From NCBI GenBank assembly GCA_015228895.1, contig JADGCR010000023.1, positions 1-17,261 of the forward strand: 17,261 nt of DNA, read 5' to 3'. A model generated the notes under the pieces. That model saw only the letters and a program-made list of their open reading frames with translations. It was not told the DNA's origin and did no database searches. Shown here one piece after another: positions 1 to 6,490 of this stretch. Origin of the DNA: Magnetococcales bacterium (GTDB taxonomy: Bacteria; Pseudomonadota; Magnetococcia; Magnetococcales; Magnetaquicoccaceae). Positions within the stretch are counted from its first letter, which is position 1. Every line of letters begins with the position of its first letter. A program made the position numbers and the translations under genes.

Positions 1-79
1 GCCTTGGCCACCGGCTTGTGCTCCGCCTTGGCCACCGGCTTGTGCTCCGCCTTGGCCACCGGCTTGTGCTCCGCCTTGG
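1..79. repeat. 24-bp tandem repeat inside a coding region
   Basis: Three perfect copies of a 24-base unit (1-24, 25-48, 49-72) begin with GCCTTGGCCACCGG and are followed by a short partial copy (73-79). On the minus strand each unit is exactly eight codons, AEHKPVAK, so copy-number change keeps the frame. The array starts at the window edge, so its true length is unknown. Confidence 0.9.
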
Positions 80-719
80 TCAGGGAGGCGCTTTTGGCAT
101 CCGTCCCGTTCCCGGATTTGTCCAGGGAAAGATATTTCTTCTGGGGCGCTTCAGGGGCCTTGGCGACGCTCTTGGCATCCTCCGCGTTCTTGACCAGCGG
201 CTGCTCCATGGTATCCTCCATGGTCTCTTCGAAGGTTTCGTCCAGATCCTCCAGGGCGATGGCGTCATCCATGGGCTCATCCTTGCCATCCGTGACGTTG
301 GTGGCCAACTGCCGGCCTTCGGTCTCGATCGTGACCGGTTCCTTGGCCTCAACCCGGGTCGCATCCCGCTGCCCGGCCTTCGGCTCCTGCATCAATTCGT
401 CCATGGACTCGAATTTGGCCGTGGTCTCGTTTTTGGTGGCGCTCAAATTCTCGCCTTCCCCTTTGGTGTCGCTCTCGCTCTGGGCCTGCTCGGTCTTGAC
501 CTCGGTGGCCTGGATGCCCGCCGAAGGGTGCCATACCATGATGGTCACGATGCCACCGACCACCGCCGCGACCAAAGCCTCGGTCAGATGCCAGCCGATC
601 CTTTTTCTTTTGCTGATCATCGCCCGGCGATTGCTTTCGCTCGGTGAAATGAAAATGTCGGTTGTGCCTGAGGGCGGCTCATGACGGGTAGTGTCCAAGT
701 CGTTGGGGGCGCCGGTCAT
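1..719 (-). CDS. Single-pass membrane protein with Lys/Ala/His-rich repeat tail (3' end outside window)
   Basis: The reading frame opens at an ATG (717-719) preceded by a strong Shine-Dalgarno AAGGAG seven bases upstream and stays open to the window edge, giving about 239 residues. I do not recognise the family. Seen: a polar N-terminus, a basic stretch RRAMISKRKR (residues 31-40), one hydrophobic segment at about 45-63, then a long acidic/polar region rich in Glu, Lys, Thr and Asp, and from about residue 215 a tandem AEHKPVAK repeat that continues off the window. The positive-inside rule predicts a cytoplasmic N-terminus and an extracytoplasmic body. Low-complexity Ala/Lys linkers of this sort occur in cell-envelope proteins, often before a peptidoglycan-binding domain such as SPOR, and in histone-H1-like tails; which applies cannot be told because the C-terminus is missing. 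It lies 119 bases downstream of alr on the same strand. Confidence 0.7.
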   Translation of the reverse strand, partial: MTGAPNDLDTTRHEPPSGTTDIFISPSESNRRAMISKRKRIGWHLTEALVAAVVGGIVTIMVWHPSAGIQATEVKTEQAQSESDTKGEGENLSATKNETTAKFESMDELMQEPKAGQRDATRVEAKEPVTIETEGRQLATNVTDGKDEPMDDAIALEDLDETFEETMEDTMEQPLVKNAEDAKSVAKAPEAPQKKYLSLDKSGNGTDAKSASLTKAEHKPVAKAEHKPVAKAEHKPVAK

Positions 720-735
720 GTGAAATCTCCTTTAC

Positions 736-776
736 AAAAAAAAAGCGGATACCGTCCTTGGCACGCAAGGTGACGG
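736..776 (-). terminator. Hairpin plus T9 tract between alr and the downstream gene
   Basis: Read on the minus strand, CCGTC/GACGG (outer, 5 bp) and CTTG/CAAG (inner, 4 bp) form a stem with a two-base bulge at 752-776. Seven bases later comes a run of nine T (736-744), directly upstream of the Shine-Dalgarno of the next gene. A classical intrinsic terminator has its T-run directly against the stem, so this may be an imperfect terminator, an attenuator, or chance. Confidence 0.35.
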
Positions 777-838
777 CGGAATGGGTTTGCCTGTATGAAC
801 GCAAAATGCGTGCCGATTGAATTGTTGACGATAGTTAG

Positions 839-1966
839 TTACAAACCGGAGGGGGGCGGATAAAGGCGGGGCAGGCGGGAACCCAGACGGCACAACACTT
901 CATAAGGAATGGTCTCCATCCAGCCGGCCATCTCCTCGATGCCGATGAACTCCGCCCCATCCCCTCCCAGCAAGGTGACCAGACCCCCCGGAACCGCATC
1001 CGGGATCTGGGTGACATCCACCAACGTCAAATCCATGGAGATCCGACCCACCACCGGGGCGGGAGCTCCATGGATCAGAACGTGGGCGCGGTTTTTCAGG
1101 CAGCGGCTGAAACCGTCCGCGTAACCCACCGGCACCACCGCGATCCGCGATGGACGCCGGGTGACGAATTCATGGCCATATCCCAAAGGGGTGCCGGTAT
1201 CCACCGCGCGCAGGGAGACGATGCGCGTCAGCCAGCGCACCACGGACCGCAATCCATCCTCGCGCCAGGTGCGCTGGGGGAAAAAGGGGGAGGCGCCATA
1301 GATCATGATGCCGGGTCGGGTCCAATCCAGCCGGGTCGCGGGATGCGCCAGCAATCCGGCGCTGTTGGCCAGCGAGTAACGGGTCGGACCTCGCGGCCGA
1401 TCCAGGAGCACGGACAGTTGCCGCCCGTTCGCCTCGTGGGTGGGCTCGTCCGCGCACGCCAGATGGGAGATCACGCTCGCCACGCGGATTCCAGGCAATC
1501 CCGCCAGCTCCTCCAGGACCGCCGGAATTTTGGCACTGGAAAAACCCATCCGTCCCATGCCCGTGTCCACCTTGACGTGAACCGGAACGGGGGAGGCTCC
1601 CGGCCCCCGCAGCCGACTCAAACGCCGCACCGCCTCCAGTTCGAACACCACGGGTTGCAGATCCAGGTCGATAACCGTCTGCTCCAAACCGGGAAAGAAG
1701 CCCGACAACAGCACCAGGGGCAGCTCCAGACCCGCCCGCCGCAACTCTGCGGCCTCCTCGACCAGGGCCACGCACAATCCGTCCGCCCCGGCGGCGGCCA
1801 ACGCCCGGGCGATGGGCGGCGCGCCCAGTCCATAGGCGTTGGCCTTGACCACCGGAAAAACGGCGGTTCTTGCCCCCGCGGCCTCCCTGGCCACGCGGTA
1901 GTTGTGGACAATGGCCGCCAGATCGATCTCCAGCCAGGTGGGCCGTCCCACCGCCGGGGTGGCCAT
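839..1966 (-). CDS. alr: Alanine racemase
   Basis: PLP-dependent cytoplasmic enzyme that interconverts L- and D-alanine and supplies D-Ala for peptidoglycan. With the start used here it has 375 residues (E. coli Alr is 359). Visible: the PLP-lysine motif VVKANAYG with K41 as Schiff-base lysine, the KVDTGMGRMG motif (about 132-141), the GYGHEF motif with Y263 as the likely second catalytic base, the VGYADGF and ISMDLTLVDV motifs of the C-terminal domain, and the typical ending LCRLGSRLPR. Start: an ATG at 2005 would overlap dnaB by 38 bases and has no Shine-Dalgarno; another ATG is at 1978; the ATG at 1966 lies just after the dnaB stop, has GGTGG about ten bases upstream and best fits family length. 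dnaB-alr is a common gene order, and the two are probably co-transcribed. Confidence 0.95.
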   Translation of the reverse strand: MATPAVGRPTWLEIDLAAIVHNYRVAREAAGARTAVFPVVKANAYGLGAPPIARALAAAGADGLCVALVEEAAELRRAGLELPLVLLSGFFPGLEQTVIDLDLQPVVFELEAVRRLSRLRGPGASPVPVHVKVDTGMGRMGFSSAKIPAVLEELAGLPGIRVASVISHLACADEPTHEANGRQLSVLLDRPRGPTRYSLANSAGLLAHPATRLDWTRPGIMIYGASPFFPQRTWREDGLRSVVRWLTRIVSLRAVDTGTPLGYGHEFVTRRPSRIAVVPVGYADGFSRCLKNRAHVLIHGAPAPVVGRISMDLTLVDVTQIPDAVPGGLVTLLGGDGAEFIGIEEMAGWMETIPYEVLCRLGSRLPRLYPPPSGL

Positions 1967-1967
1967 T

Positions 1968-3413
1968 TCAGCCACCATGCCCGGAGTGGTAGTCGGCGGA
2001 GGCATGGTTTTCGAAACGGGTGTACTGTTTCTGGAAGGTCAGGCGCACCGTGCCGGTGGGACCGTTGCGCTGCTTGGCGATGATCACCTCCGCCAGACCC
2101 GCCAGCGAGGGGTCGTTCTCCTTGTACACCTCCTCCCGGTAGACGAACAGCACGATGTCCGCGTCCTGCTCGATGGAGCCGGACTCCCGCAGATCCGACA
2201 GAATGGGTCTCTTGTTGGGCCGCTCCTCCACCTTGCGGGAGAGCTGGGAGAGGGCCAGCACCGGAATGTCCAGCTCCTTGGCCAGCCCCTTGAGACCCCG
2301 ACTGATCTGGGAAATCTCCTGCACCCGGTTCTCCTGGGTGTTTTCGCCCTGCATGAGCTGCAAATAGTCCACCACCAGCAGTTGGATCCCCTTTTCCCGT
2401 TTCAGGCGTCGCGCCTTGGCCCGCAGGGACATGATGGACAGGGAGGGGGCGTCGTCGATGTAGACCGGAGCCTGGGAGAGTTCCTGGGCCGCGTGCACCA
2501 GCTTGTTGTAGTCCTCGTCGCGGATTTTTCCGGTGCGCAGACCCTGGGCGTCCACCCGGGCGGTGGAGGCCAGCAGACGGGTGGTCAGCTGCTCCTTGGA
2601 CATCTCCAGCGAAAAGACCGCCACGGGTTGCTGGTGATCCAGGGCCGCGTTGATGGCCATGTTCATCACCAGGGAGGTCTTGCCCATGGCCGGACGGCCG
2701 GCGAGGATCAGAAGATCCGACTTCTGCAGTCCGGCCAGGAGTCGGTCCAGATCGGTGAATCCGGTGGGCACGCCGGTGACCGCCTCCTGGCGGGACATCA
2801 GGCGTTCCAGCCGCTCGAAGATGGGAGGCAGGATGGATTTCAGGTCGGTGTAGTTGGAGCGTCGCCTGGAACGGTTCTCCCCCACGGCGAAAATGCGCTG
2901 TTCCGCGCTGTCGAGCAGGTGGTCCACGGGTTGTGACGTGTCCTGGTAGACCTCGTCGGCGATGGAGGAGGCGGTCTGGGCCAAGGTGCGCATGATCGCC
3001 TTGTCCCGCACCAGATGGGCGTAGGACTTGGCGTTGGCCGTGGCCGGGACCGTGTCGATGAGACGGGCGAAATAGCCCGCGCCTCCCACGGCTTCAAGTT
3101 CGTTGTTTTTTTCCAGGTACTCTTTGAGTATGATGGGATCCGCCGGTTCTCCCCGTTCCAGAATGGCGAGCATGGCCTGGAAGGCGATCCGGTGGGCGCC
3201 GACGTAGAAATCTTCCGGGACCAGCAGGTCCGCCACATGATCCATGACGGAATTGTCCAGGAGAATGGCTCCCAGCACCGATTGTTCGGCCTCGTGGGAG
3301 TAGGCGGGCCGTCTGGCGGGGGCTGGATCGTGGGAGATCTCCCATTCCGGGTACGCCTCCTCCGGATCATCGTCCAGCGGGGGGGCGTGGGCGTCTGAGA
3401 GCGGTTCGTTCAC
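1968..3413 (-). CDS. dnaB: Replicative DNA helicase DnaB
   Basis: Hexameric ring helicase that unwinds DNA at the replication fork and recruits primase. The 481-residue length is usual (E. coli 471). Visible: a polar leader of about 35 residues; the N-terminal helical domain beginning at about residue 38 (SHEAEQSVLGAILLD); a linker; and the RecA-like C-terminal domain with VPTGFTDLD (about 215-223), Walker A GRPAMGKTS (239-247), SLEMSKEQL (H1a region), Walker B LLVVDYLQLM (about 345-354) and the late DLRESGSIEQDADIVLFVYR motif. No intein interrupts these motifs, although DnaB is a frequent intein host. The start codon is GTG (3411-3413), with AGGAGG eleven bases upstream. It heads the dnaB-alr unit and is divergent from radC. 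Confidence 0.97.
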   Translation of the reverse strand: MNEPLSDAHAPPLDDDPEEAYPEWEISHDPAPARRPAYSHEAEQSVLGAILLDNSVMDHVADLLVPEDFYVGAHRIAFQAMLAILERGEPADPIILKEYLEKNNELEAVGGAGYFARLIDTVPATANAKSYAHLVRDKAIMRTLAQTASSIADEVYQDTSQPVDHLLDSAEQRIFAVGENRSRRRSNYTDLKSILPPIFERLERLMSRQEAVTGVPTGFTDLDRLLAGLQKSDLLILAGRPAMGKTSLVMNMAINAALDHQQPVAVFSLEMSKEQLTTRLLASTARVDAQGLRTGKIRDEDYNKLVHAAQELSQAPVYIDDAPSLSIMSLRAKARRLKREKGIQLLVVDYLQLMQGENTQENRVQEISQISRGLKGLAKELDIPVLALSQLSRKVEERPNKRPILSDLRESGSIEQDADIVLFVYREEVYKENDPSLAGLAEVIIAKQRNGPTGTVRLTFQKQYTRFENHASADYHSGHGG

Positions 3414-3510
3414 GATAAGGGACGCCTCCTGGGAAAATGGTTTTTTTGCGACTGACCGGACTCTCCAGCATCATATCATTTTGGACCAGAAAGGCATAGG
3501 AAGCGTGAGC

Positions 3511-4212
3511 ATGAACAAGACAGTCGAGCAGGAAAATCTGCATCGTGGACACCGGCAGCGGTTGCGGCGACGATTTCTGGAAGAGGGATTGGAAGGGTTC
3601 GAGGATCATCAGGTTCTGGAGTTGCTGTTGTTCAATGTCCTGCCCAGACAGGACACCAACGCGCTCGCCCATCTGTTGCTGCGTCGTTTCGGGGGGCTCT
3701 CCGCGGCCCTGGAGGCCGATCCGTCGGATCTGGCCGCCATTCCGGGCATGGGGGAGGCCGCGGCGGGTTTTCTCGCCTTGATTCCACCGGTGACCCGGCG
3801 ATATCTGCAAAACCGTTCGGCCCGGGAGAAGCCCCCCCTGAACGATCCGGCCAGGGCCGCCCAGTATGTCCTCGCCCTGACCGCGGGCCGGACCGAGGAG
3901 GTGTTTTACGTCCTGTGTCTGGATCTGCGCGCCCGGCTGCTGTTTCCGGCCCTGCTGAGTCGGGGCACGGTCACCGAGGCCCATGTCCATCCACGGCAGG
4001 TGGTGGAAGCCGCCCTGCGTCACAAGGCGGTCGAGGTGATCCTGGCCCACAATCACCCTTCGGGCACCACCACCCCTTCCCACGCGGATCGCAATCTGAC
4101 CAAAATTCTCATTAACGCCTTGACCCCCATCGGCATCCGTCTGGTGGACCACCTCATCACCGCGGGGGATCGCTGTTTCAGCATGGCCCAGGAGGGTGTT
4201 CTCGGCGTGTGA
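3511..4212 (+). CDS. radC: RadC family JAB/MPN+ domain protein
   Basis: A 233-residue protein of the RadC (YicR) family; despite the name, a DNA-repair role has not held up and the biochemical function is unsettled. The N-terminal part (about 10-90) carries the helix-hairpin-helix-like region (LAAIPGMGEAAA). The C-terminal JAB domain has a complete JAMM metal-binding set: E130 in TEEVFYVLCLD, then H180-x-H182, S190 and D193 in the spacing HxH-x7-S-x2-D (AHNHPSG...SHAD). The start is the ATG at 3511, with AGGAAG seven bases upstream; a TTG at 3481 would add ten residues but has no ribosome site. It is divergent from dnaB across about 97 bases and stands alone on its strand. Because the metal ligands are intact, a metallopeptidase-like activity is possible, though none is established for the family. 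Confidence 0.93.
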   Translation: MNKTVEQENLHRGHRQRLRRRFLEEGLEGFEDHQVLELLLFNVLPRQDTNALAHLLLRRFGGLSAALEADPSDLAAIPGMGEAAAGFLALIPPVTRRYLQNRSAREKPPLNDPARAAQYVLALTAGRTEEVFYVLCLDLRARLLFPALLSRGTVTEAHVHPRQVVEAALRHKAVEVILAHNHPSGTTTPSHADRNLTKILINALTPIGIRLVDHLITAGDRCFSMAQEGVLGV

Positions 4213-4373
4213 AACGGATTAACGTCCCCTTCGGCATTTTTTAGGTTGCAACTCTTGAGAATTGCCACGATTATGTGTGATGGGGATTTTTTGATTGAAT
4301 GGGGCGCGCGTTATGCGCGACGCTCCGCAGCCATCGTTGTCAACTCAAATTACAGAAAGGATTTTCGAACCAT

Positions 4374-4727
4374 ATGGCCTCTTCTGGTGACCATTTTTTT
4401 TCCGGATCGAGCAGCGCGGGCAAACGGGTTGGCATGGTAACGGTGGAACGAGCCGACCGGGAAGTCAGGATACAGATCCGCGGGGAATTCACCTTCAAGA
4501 TCCGTCAGGAGTTTCGTGACGCCTATTGCAACGACCCGCCCCATGCCCACTATGTGGTGGATCTGGGGGGGGTCAATTTCATGGACAGTTCCGCCATGGG
4601 GATGTTGCTGGTGTTGCGGGAGCATGCCGGCGGGGATCATGCCGATGTCACCCTGACCAATCTTTCCCAGAAATTGACCGCTCTCCTGAAGGTGGCCAGT
4701 CTGCACGAAATGTTCAAGATTTCATGA
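4374..4727 (+). CDS. Single-domain STAS (anti-anti-sigma-factor-like) protein
   Basis: A 117-residue protein whose residues 21-117 form a STAS domain of the SpoIIAA/RsbV type. Seen: a first-strand pattern VRIQIRGEF (31-39), VVDLGGVNFMDSSAMGML (61-78) and a C-terminal helix after KLTALLKVASL. The DSS motif (D71, S72, S73) is where these proteins are phosphorylated by a partner kinase and dephosphorylated in partner switching. No anti-sigma kinase or PP2C phosphatase is in the window, so the partner is unknown. The start is uncertain: the ATG at 4374 has AAAGGA twelve bases upstream; the ATG at 4434 would give a minimal 97-98-residue domain; the ATG at 4299 adds an unlikely basic leader. It lies 39 bases upstream of the ankyrin gene on the same strand. 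Confidence 0.85.
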   Translation: MASSGDHFFSGSSSAGKRVGMVTVERADREVRIQIRGEFTFKIRQEFRDAYCNDPPHAHYVVDLGGVNFMDSSAMGMLLVLREHAGGDHADVTLTNLSQKLTALLKVASLHEMFKIS

Positions 4728-4766
4728 ATGCATGCACTCTCGACTGAGGGGGGATGAGGGAAGCGT

Positions 4767-5522
4767 ATGGATGGAATGTGGGTGATCCCGGATGATGTGG
4801 AACGGCTGCTGGCGACAGGCGGGGATTTGAACGGCCTGGATGTCGAGGGGTGGACACCTCTCCATCGGACCATCCAGGAGGGCGCGGTGGAGTTGGCCCT
4901 GCGCCTGATCGACCAGGGGGCCGCGGTCAATGTGATCGACGCCCAGCGCTGGACCCCCCTTCACTGGGTCGCGGTGCGGGGGTTCGCCGCCCTGGCGCAA
5001 CGGTTGCTGGCCTGCGGAGCCGATCCCAACGCCATGGACATGGACAAGGAGACCCCCCTCCATTGGGCCGCCTCCTGGGGTCATCTGGAGACCGCCGCGC
5101 GGTTGCTGGATGCCGGGGCCGCGGTTGACAGCCGGGACCGGCACGGGGAGACCCCGCTGTTTCAGGCGGCGCAGGAGGGGTATGTGGCCATGGCGGAGCT
5201 GCTGCTGGCGCGGGGCGCCCGGGTGGACGTGCGCAACGCGGATGGCGGACCCCCTCTGCATTGCGCCGTTTTTCATGGTCAACCCGATGTGGTCGATCGG
5301 TTGATTCGCTTCGGAGCGGACACCAACGCCAAAAACAAGCATGGCAAGACCGCGCTCCATTTCGCCGCCATACGGGGACGCGTCCACGAGGCGGAGATCC
5401 TGCTGGCCCATGGCGCGGATCCCAATCTTCAGGACCATTCCGGGCGGACTCCCCTGGTTTTCGCCCAGGACAACAACCGTCCCGACATGGTTGAATACTT
5501 CCGCGCTCGCGGCGGCTTGTGA
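4767..5522 (+). CDS. Ankyrin repeat protein (seven repeats)
   Basis: A 251-residue protein consisting almost wholly of ankyrin repeats, a scaffold for protein-protein contact. The repeats begin at residues 28, 61, 94, 127, 160, 193 and 226, an exact 33-residue period, each starting with a variant of G-x-TPLH-x-AA (WTPLH, WTPLH, ETPLH, ETPLF, GPPLH, KTALH, RTPLV). A half repeat with DVERLLATGGDLNGLD at 9-25 caps the N-terminus. There is no signal peptide or membrane segment, so a cytoplasmic location is expected. The start ATG at 4767 follows GAGGGA by five bases. It is probably co-transcribed with the STAS gene; the pairing suggests, but does not show, a signalling adaptor role. The ligand cannot be predicted. 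It converges with the PstS-like gene after 52 bases. Confidence 0.92.
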   Translation: MDGMWVIPDDVERLLATGGDLNGLDVEGWTPLHRTIQEGAVELALRLIDQGAAVNVIDAQRWTPLHWVAVRGFAALAQRLLACGADPNAMDMDKETPLHWAASWGHLETAARLLDAGAAVDSRDRHGETPLFQAAQEGYVAMAELLLARGARVDVRNADGGPPLHCAVFHGQPDVVDRLIRFGADTNAKNKHGKTALHFAAIRGRVHEAEILLAHGADPNLQDHSGRTPLVFAQDNNRPDMVEYFRARGGL

Positions 5523-5574
5523 AGGCGATGACGCTGGCCCGCGCCAGAAGGGGGGCCGCCGGCACACGTCCTGA

Positions 5575-6486
5575 TCACCCCTGAAGCGGCGGGACGTATC
5601 CGGTGCGCAGCAGAATCTCCCGCGCTTCCGGCCCCTGGATCCACTCCAGAAAATGTTTGACCTCGCCTTGCGGCGATCCCAGGGTGTACAGATACAAGGA
5701 GCGCGCCAGAGGATAGGTTTTGTTCAGCACGGAGGCCGCCGTGGGGGGAACGCACGGGGCGTTGTGCCCCTGACCTTGCGAGATGCACAGGGTCTTGACC
5801 TTGCTGGTGATGAAGGCCATGCCGGAGTAGCCGATGGCGCAGGGAAACTGCTCGACCATGGAGATCAGGGCGTCGGATCCGTCCATGCTGATCATTTGCG
5901 GGTCGAAATGTTCCTGCTGGTTTTTCAGGATGGTCTGGCGGAAGAAGGCGTAGGTGCCGGAGTTGTTCTTGCGGCTCAAAGGGAGGATTTTCTGGTCCTG
6001 GCAGCCGGGAACCTGCACATTCAGATCGGACCAGGCGGGATTTTTCCCTCCTTTGCCATAAATTCCCATCAGGGTGTGCAGTGAGATGCCGTTCAGGGGG
6101 TTGGAGGCGTGGACCACCACCGAAACCGCGTCCAGCGCCACCACCTGGCCGACCGGAACGATGTCGTTGAATTTCTTGGTGAACAGGTGCAACTCACGGG
6201 TGCGCAGCGGACGACTGGAGGAGGCGATATCCGTGTGTCCGTTGATGAGCGACGCGATGCCGTTGCCGGAGCCGCCGCCGGTGACCTCCACGACCACATG
6301 GGGCTGGATGTTCTTGTAGATTCTGGCCCACTCCTTCAACAACTTGTTCAAAGTGTCGGACCCCTTGACGCGGATCTGGGCGGCTTTGCCGCCGTCACCC
6401 TCCCTGGCGTGGGACAGGGGGCTCCAGGCAAGGCAAACCAGCAGCAGGGCCAGGGGGAGTCGTGGGAGGGGAGCAAATTTTTTCAA
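5575..6486 (-). CDS. PstS-like periplasmic phosphate/anion-binding protein
   Basis: A 303-residue secreted protein of the PBP-like (PstS family) fold. Seen: a signal peptide (basic MKKF, hydrophobic core 10-22, likely cleavage after SHA at 27; the C18 context is not a good lipobox); IRVKGSDTLNKLLKEWA at 38-54; GGGSGNGIASLINGHTDIAS (70-89), the anion-binding loop region; VVHASNPLNGIS; and KNNSGTYAFF (173-182). These match PstS-type motifs, so phosphate is the most likely ligand, though other oxyanions cannot be excluded. Translation starts at TTG (6484-6486), with GAGG seven bases upstream; the upstream ATPase gene stops only four bases earlier, so the two are surely co-transcribed. No pstC, pstA or pstB is in the window, so this is an orphan binding protein or a sensor. 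Confidence 0.85.
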   Translation of the reverse strand: MKKFAPLPRLPLALLLVCLAWSPLSHAREGDGGKAAQIRVKGSDTLNKLLKEWARIYKNIQPHVVVEVTGGGSGNGIASLINGHTDIASSSRPLRTRELHLFTKKFNDIVPVGQVVALDAVSVVVHASNPLNGISLHTLMGIYGKGGKNPAWSDLNVQVPGCQDQKILPLSRKNNSGTYAFFRQTILKNQQEHFDPQMISMDGSDALISMVEQFPCAIGYSGMAFITSKVKTLCISQGQGHNAPCVPPTAASVLNKTYPLARSLYLYTLGSPQGEVKHFLEWIQGPEAREILLRTGYVPPLQG

Positions 6487-6490
6487 GTTG

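Noticed and set aside
1..79. Short direct repeats as a possible CRISPR array
   Set aside because: The units are contiguous with no spacers and are in frame within a coding region.
784..812. ACGCA-AAA-TGCGT hairpin downstream of alr
   Set aside because: A short stem without a T-run; not enough to call a terminator or operator.
1070..2936. Long plus-strand frames opposite alr and dnaB
   Set aside because: Antisense shadows of two clearly identified genes, with low-complexity composition and no supporting motifs.
1968..3413. Possible intein in dnaB
   Set aside because: All helicase motifs are contiguous and the protein has normal length.
4213..4373. Possible terminator or promoter between radC and the STAS gene
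   Set aside because: There is a T6 run after CGGCA (about 4231-4241) without a convincing stem, and TTGAGA at 4255-4260 has no good -10 box at the right distance. An imperfect inverted repeat at about 4248-4265 has four mismatches.
5534..5547. 5-bp stem CTGGC/GCCAG between the converging ankyrin and PstS-like genes
   Set aside because: It has no T-run on either side, and such short stems are frequent in GC-rich sequence.
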